Source: Actinomycetes bacterium (GTDB lineage Bacteria > Actinomycetota > Actinomycetes > Jiangellales > Jiangellaceae). Taken from it: 34,981 nt of DNA. The stretch lies in assembly GCA_021793295.1 (NCBI GenBank), contig JAJYTA010000028.1, positions 1-34,981 on the forward strand, read 5' to 3'. The notes under the pieces were generated by a model. It did no database searches. It worked only from the letters and a program-made list of their open reading frames with translations, and had not been told where the DNA came from. This document shows positions 31,193-34,981 of this stretch, piece by piece. The translations under genes were made by a program, and so were the position numbers. Each line of letters begins with the position of its first letter. Position 1 is the first letter of the stretch.

Positions 31193-31376
31193 CCTTGTGA
31201 GTGCCGTCGCACCACGGCTGCTTGGCTGACTTGCCGCACCGACACACCGCACTGACCGGCCGGGTGGTGCGATGCAGGCCGCCCTTGTCGTCCTCGATGA
31301 CGTGCTCGCCGCGTAGCAACAACGGGCCGCCGGGGCACAGGACCACGTCGGCGTGCTCGAACTCGTTGAGACTCAT
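31167..31376 (-). CDS. CDGSH iron-sulfur domain protein
   Basis: A 69-aa protein starting at ATG 31376, which overlaps the stop of the upstream iron-enzyme gene by four bases. The C-terminal motif VCRCGKSAKQPWCDGTHK supplies three Cys and one His for the [2Fe-2S] cluster, as in mitoNEET-type CDGSH proteins. The N-terminal part (VVLCPGGPLLLRGEHVIED) is the strand region seen in small bacterial forms. Such proteins pass electrons or clusters. Here it is probably the redox partner of the iron enzyme encoded before it. Confidence 0.92.
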   Translation of the reverse strand: MSLNEFEHADVVLCPGGPLLLRGEHVIEDDKGGLHRTTRPVSAVCRCGKSAKQPWCDGTHKVIPERARP

Positions 31377-32317
31377 GCCGACCACTCCCCGAGCATGCGC
31401 CGCGCGAACTCGTCTTCCAAGCCCAGGCAGGTCATCGCACCGAAGACGACGTCCGCTGCCAGCGACGGCGTCTCCTCCACGAGGGCTCCGCAGATGGTGC
31501 GGATGGCCAGCTGTTCGTGTACGGCGTCGGCCTCCACGTGCTCGTCGTAATAGGCGATCATCTCGCCCGGCAGGCCCAGGCGCTCCATGCCGCCGGCGAT
31601 GCGGCGCGATGGCAGCGAGCTGGTCGCCTCGAACGCCGCGAGGTGGCCGAGTGCGGCACCACGCAGCCGACGGTGCAGCCCGAGCAGACTCCAGGCGTTG
31701 TTCTGCTTGAGCACTTCCAGCGGTACGTCGTCGATGTAGGCGCCGTACTCCGAACGCAGCCCACACGCTTCGAGCCCGCGCACGAACATGTTGGAGTGCA
31801 GCCGATTCGGGTCGCCGCAGCCGTACTCGTCATACTGCAGCTCGATCACCGCAGCTTTGGGTCCGGTCGACAGTCGCGGAATCACCCAGGTCGTCGGGTC
31901 TGCTTCCTTGACGTGGTAGATCGACTTGTACCGGAGGAACTCCAGCACCTGCTCGAGATCGGCATCGCGCTGGATGAACGCGGCCACCGACACGCCGTCA
32001 TGGTTCTCGATGCACTCGGCCAGCTTGTCGGCGAACGGCTCCGGCAACGGCTCGCCTGCATACTTCGACCGAAGCTCGTCCTCGAACAGCCGCTCCAGGC
32101 TGCGCCGGAGTTCGAGCACCGTCGGATTCCACTCGACGTCGTCGTCGACGTCGTCGAAACCCCGGTACATCAGTTCGTACATCACCCAGAGGCTGATGTG
32201 CAGATCGCCGTCGTCGGTCGGGTCCAGGGCCAGGGCCGGGCGCGCGTCGACCGAGTCCGTGCGCAGCGCATCGATCAGAGCCTCACTCAGCTCTCCGCGT
32301 GCCTTGGGTGTGAACAT
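31373..32317 (-). CDS. Iron-containing redox enzyme, heme-oxygenase fold
   Basis: A 314-aa protein starting at ATG 32317 behind AAGGAG; the longer frame upstream is rejected because it runs through the promoter region. It is all-helical, with candidate metal ligands in VIELQYDEYGCGDPNRLHSN (residues 157-176) and in YYDEHVEADAVHEQLA. This matches the heme-oxygenase-like diiron/iron-containing redox enzymes (PF14518 group), which activate O2. The true reaction is unknown. The gene is coupled to the CDGSH gene, and the pair is divergent from the molybdoenzyme, which suggests a shared redox or stress role. Confidence 0.85.
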   Translation of the reverse strand: MFTPKARGELSEALIDALRTDSVDARPALALDPTDDGDLHISLWVMYELMYRGFDDVDDDVEWNPTVLELRRSLERLFEDELRSKYAGEPLPEPFADKLAECIENHDGVSVAAFIQRDADLEQVLEFLRYKSIYHVKEADPTTWVIPRLSTGPKAAVIELQYDEYGCGDPNRLHSNMFVRGLEACGLRSEYGAYIDDVPLEVLKQNNAWSLLGLHRRLRGAALGHLAAFEATSSLPSRRIAGGMERLGLPGEMIAYYDEHVEADAVHEQLAIRTICGALVEETPSLAADVVFGAMTCLGLEDEFARRMLGEWSA

Positions 32318-32425
32318 TCCGTGCTCCTTCGCTTCCCCAGTCGCCGGATGGCGTCGAGGTGACGTGTCTGTGTCTTTCCCGAACCGCGCATCGCTACACG
32401 GAGCGGTCCACGGGTTGAGCCGGCG

Positions 32426-32450
32426 GTTTCGGTTCGGCCGGCGCGGGTAG
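32426..32450 (+). promoter_or_regulatory. Sigma-B/sigma-F-like promoter of the molybdoenzyme gene
   Basis: GTTT (32426-32429), a 15-base spacer and GGGTAG (32445-32450) match the sigma-B/F pattern except at the last base of the -10 (consensus Y). Start would be near 32457, about 19 bases before ATG 32476. The spacing equals that of the gvp promoter in this window. Confidence 0.45.
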
Positions 32451-32475
32451 CTCAACTGCGCGAAGGAGGGTGCCC

Positions 32476-34839
32476 ATGAACGCCGACGGCCCCGCTGACC
32501 GGATCGAGAATCCCTGGGGTGAACGCACGCCGTACGGCCGCGGCGAGGCGTGGCCGGTCCGGGTGGACACCCATTTGGCCGACGGAATCGAGCCCGGCGA
32601 GGTGGAGCGCTGGGCGGTCTCGGCGTCCTTGCTGCATTCCAACGGCGATGCCATGGACATCGCGGTCAATGAAGAGCGGATCGTGGGCGTGCGTGGCCGG
32701 TCCCAGGACCGTGTCAATCACGGCCGGCTCGACGTGAAAGATCTCTACGGCTGGCAGGCGAACTCGTCCCCGGACCGGCTGACCACGCCACTGGTTCGCC
32801 GCGACGGCGCTTTGGTGCCGACCAACTGGGACACGGCGATGTCCGCCATCGTCGGGCAGACCCGCGACCTGCTCAGTGAGCGCGGACCCAGCAGCATCTC
32901 CTTCTACACCACCGGACAACTGTTCCTCGAGGAGTACTACACCCTGGGCCTCATCGCCCACGGCGGCATCGGCACTGCGCATCTGGACGGCAACACCCGG
33001 CTGTGCACCGCGACCGCCGCGGAGTCGCTCAAGGAGTCCTTCGGCTGCGATGGCCAGCCGGGCTCGTACGCCGACATCGACCACGCCGACGTCGTGGCGC
33101 TGTTCGGGCACAACGTGGCTGAGACACAGACCGTGCTGTGGATGCGCATCCTCGACCGGCTGGCCGGCCCGGACCCGCCCAGCATCGTCTGCGTGGATCC
33201 GCGCCTGACTCCGGTGGCCCGCGCGGCCACGGTCCACCTGGCGCCCCGGCCGGGGACCAACGTCGCCCTGATGAACGCCCTGTTGCACGAGATCATCGAG
33301 AACGGCTGGTACGACGAGGCCTACGTGCAGGCGCACACGGTGGGCTTCGGCGAACTGGCGCAGACGGTGCGCGACTACCCGCCCGAGCATGCCGCGGAGA
33401 TCACCGGTGTACCCGCCGAGCGGATTCGTGCCGCGGCCCGGTTACTCGGCACGACCGAGCGGCTGGTGTCGACGGTCTTGCAGGGCTTCTATCAGTCTCA
33501 TCAAGCCACTGCCGCGGCAGTCCAGGTCAACAACGTGCACCTCATCCGCGGCATGCTCGGCCGCCCTGGCGCCGGCGTGTTGCAGATGAACGGCCAGCCG
33601 ACGGCGGAGAACACCCGCGAGGCCGGCGCGGACGGCGACCTGCCGGGCTTTCGCAACTGGTCCAACGACTCACACATCGCCGATCTCGCGCGGGTGTGGA
33701 ACCTCGACACCATGCAGATCCCGCACTACGCCCCGCCGACGCACGTCATGCAGATGATGCGCTACGCCGAAGAGGGTTCCATCCGGTTCATGTGGATCAC
33801 CGGGACGAACCCCGCGGTGTCGCTACCCGAACTGGCGCGGATCCGCTCGATCCTGGGCGACGATCGGCTGTTCGTCGTCGCGCAGGACATCTTCCACACC
33901 GAGACGTGTCAACTCGCCGACGTCGTCCTGCCGGCTGCCACCTGGGGCGAGAAGACCGGCACGTTCACCAACACCGACCGCACCGTGCACCTGTCCGAGA
34001 AAGCCGTCGAGCCTCCGGGGGACGCGCGGGCCGACCTCGACATCTTCCTCGACTTCGCTCACAGGATGGAATTCACCGACAAGGACGGCGCCCCGCTGAT
34101 CCGATGGACCGACCCGGAATCGGCGTTCGAGGCGTGGAAGGTCTGCAGCGCCGGGCGCCCGTGTGACTACACCGGGCTGTCCTACGACCGGCTGCGCGAC
34201 GGCGGCATCCAGTGGCCCTGCACCAGCACGGATTCGCCCGGGACCGAGCGGTTGTACGCCGACGGGCAGTTCTTCGCCGACCCGGACTACTGCGAGTCCT
34301 ACGGGCGCGACCTGATCACCGGCGCACCGTTCGAAGAGATCGACTATCGGGCCATGAACCCGTACGGCCGGGCGATCATCCGGGCCGCCGGGTACCAGCC
34401 GGCGCACGAGCCGCCGACCGAGGAGTACCCGTTCTCGTTGATCACCGGTCGGACCATCTTCCATTTCCACACCCGAACCAAGACCGCCCGAGCCCCCGAG
34501 CTGCAGAGCGCCGCACCGGAGGTGTGGGTCGAGATGTCTGCTGCCGATGCTGCCGACATCGGCGCCGACGACGGCGACATGGTCGAAATCACCACCGCAC
34601 GAAGCGCCGTGCAAGCGCGGTTGCGGGTCGGTGGCATCCGCGACGGCGTGGTCTTCCTGCCGTTCCACTACGGTTACTGGGACACGCCAGGCGGCTACCA
34701 GCCCGACGGCGCGGGCCGGGCGGCGAACGAACTGACGCTCACCGATTGGGATCCCCCGTCGAAACAGCCCATCTTCAAGACCGCTGCGGCCAACGTCCGG
34801 CGGGTACGAGATCGCGAAGAACGGCAGGTGCGGCCGTGA
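32476..34839 (+). CDS. Molybdopterin oxidoreductase lacking N-terminal Fe-S cysteines
   Basis: A 787-aa protein. ATG 32476 is chosen because GGAGGG lies six bases upstream; GTG 32470 is too close to it. It has the layout of formate dehydrogenase/assimilatory nitrate reductase catalytic subunits: DRVNHGRLDVKDLYGWQA, the Mo-ligand Cys177 in DGNTRLCTATAAESL, MLGRPGAGVLQMNGQPTAEN, WITGTNPAVSLPEL, and a C-terminal molydopterin-binding domain (FSLITGRTIFHFHTRTKTA). The four Cys that normally bind [4Fe-4S] are absent: residues 46-60 read WAVSASLLHSNGDAM and GRLDVKD replaces the GRLC site. No Tat signal is present, so it is cytoplasmic. Electron donor or acceptor and substrate are unknown. It overlaps the next gene by four bases. 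Confidence 0.88.
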   Translation: MNADGPADRIENPWGERTPYGRGEAWPVRVDTHLADGIEPGEVERWAVSASLLHSNGDAMDIAVNEERIVGVRGRSQDRVNHGRLDVKDLYGWQANSSPDRLTTPLVRRDGALVPTNWDTAMSAIVGQTRDLLSERGPSSISFYTTGQLFLEEYYTLGLIAHGGIGTAHLDGNTRLCTATAAESLKESFGCDGQPGSYADIDHADVVALFGHNVAETQTVLWMRILDRLAGPDPPSIVCVDPRLTPVARAATVHLAPRPGTNVALMNALLHEIIENGWYDEAYVQAHTVGFGELAQTVRDYPPEHAAEITGVPAERIRAAARLLGTTERLVSTVLQGFYQSHQATAAAVQVNNVHLIRGMLGRPGAGVLQMNGQPTAENTREAGADGDLPGFRNWSNDSHIADLARVWNLDTMQIPHYAPPTHVMQMMRYAEEGSIRFMWITGTNPAVSLPELARIRSILGDDRLFVVAQDIFHTETCQLADVVLPAATWGEKTGTFTNTDRTVHLSEKAVEPPGDARADLDIFLDFAHRMEFTDKDGAPLIRWTDPESAFEAWKVCSAGRPCDYTGLSYDRLRDGGIQWPCTSTDSPGTERLYADGQFFADPDYCESYGRDLITGAPFEEIDYRAMNPYGRAIIRAAGYQPAHEPPTEEYPFSLITGRTIFHFHTRTKTARAPELQSAAPEVWVEMSAADAADIGADDGDMVEITTARSAVQARLRVGGIRDGVVFLPFHYGYWDTPGGYQPDGAGRAANELTLTDWDPPSKQPIFKTAAANVRRVRDREERQVRP

Positions 34840-34981
34840 ACAAATTCGTCTTGTTGATCCGCCTGGTCTACCGAGCCGAGACCAAGGTGGCCAGCGACAT
34901 GCTGGCCATCGGGGAACGACACAAGACCGACCACGAGATCTACCACCTCACCCACGACTTCGCCCGCTGGTCACGACGGCA
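34836..34981 (+). CDS. Unknown small protein downstream of the molybdoenzyme (cut by window end)
   Basis: Starts at GTG 34836, overlapping the molybdoenzyme stop (GTGA), and stays open to the window edge: about 48 residues beginning MNKFVLLIRLVYRAETKVAS. The visible part is helical and charged, with several His (ERHKTDHEIYHLTHDFARW). The coupling suggests a partner or maturation protein of the molybdoenzyme. I do not recognise the family. Confidence 0.6.
   Translation, partial: MNKFVLLIRLVYRAETKVASDMLAIGERHKTDHEIYHLTHDFARWSRR

Noticed and set aside
32318-32425. A possible GTGT-N15-GGGAAA promoter for the iron-enzyme gene on the minus strand
   Set aside because: GGGAAA departs from GGGTAY at important positions, and the match is no better than expected in G+C-rich intergenic DNA.

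Overview
The window is high-GC DNA with dense, overlapping genes. It fits an actinomycete (Actinomycetota): a Streptomyces-type gas-vesicle set with long charged tails, a GAF-ANTAR regulator, GGGTAC-type stress promoters, many GTG starts and many 4-base ATGA/GTGA overlaps. Genus is not resolved. All calls come from reading the sequence; no database search was run.

Layout. 3-1699 (+): two tandem paralogous regulators, the first cut by the window edge. 1700-2410: a region framed by a 62-bp inverted repeat pair (58/62 identical) around a small membrane-protein ORF. 2411-3097 (+): GAF-ANTAR antiterminator. 3109-8340 (-): a ten-gene gas-vesicle operon transcribed in the order gvpY-Z-A-F-G-O-J-L-S-K behind a sigma-B-like promoter. 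8449-8670 (-): a 73-aa protein with an internal repeat. 8770-10137 (+): a neutral-ceramidase-like hydrolase.

10148-25315 (-): a tightly coupled run of 12 genes of about 15.2 kb, led by a LacI regulator. It continues with a Dpp/Opp-type ABC importer (two permeases, lipoprotein, two ATPases), an FAD oxidoreductase, a DapA-family aldolase, a secreted beta-helix protein, a double-FAH-domain protein and two cytoplasmic sulfatases. A secreted GH84 beta-N-acetylglucosaminidase (25521-28865, -) follows. My reading is a catabolic locus for a sulfated, probably N-acetylated or uronate-containing glycan: cleaved outside, imported, desulfated and split inside. The substrate is inferred, not shown.

29033-34981: an alpha/beta hydrolase divergent from a MarR regulator with two matching operators between them; a MTQ2/PrmC-like methyltransferase; a CDGSH Fe-S protein and a heme-oxygenase-fold iron enzyme on the minus strand; then a large molybdopterin oxidoreductase that lacks the usual N-terminal [4Fe-4S] cysteines and has its own sigma-B-like promoter, followed by a gene cut by the window edge.

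The best candidates for undescribed biology are the LacI-controlled sulfated-glycan operon with its FAH-FAH fusion and tail-fibre-like beta-helix protein, and the Fe-S-less molybdoenzyme beside the CDGSH/iron-enzyme module. No tRNA, rRNA, CRISPR array or transposase was seen.
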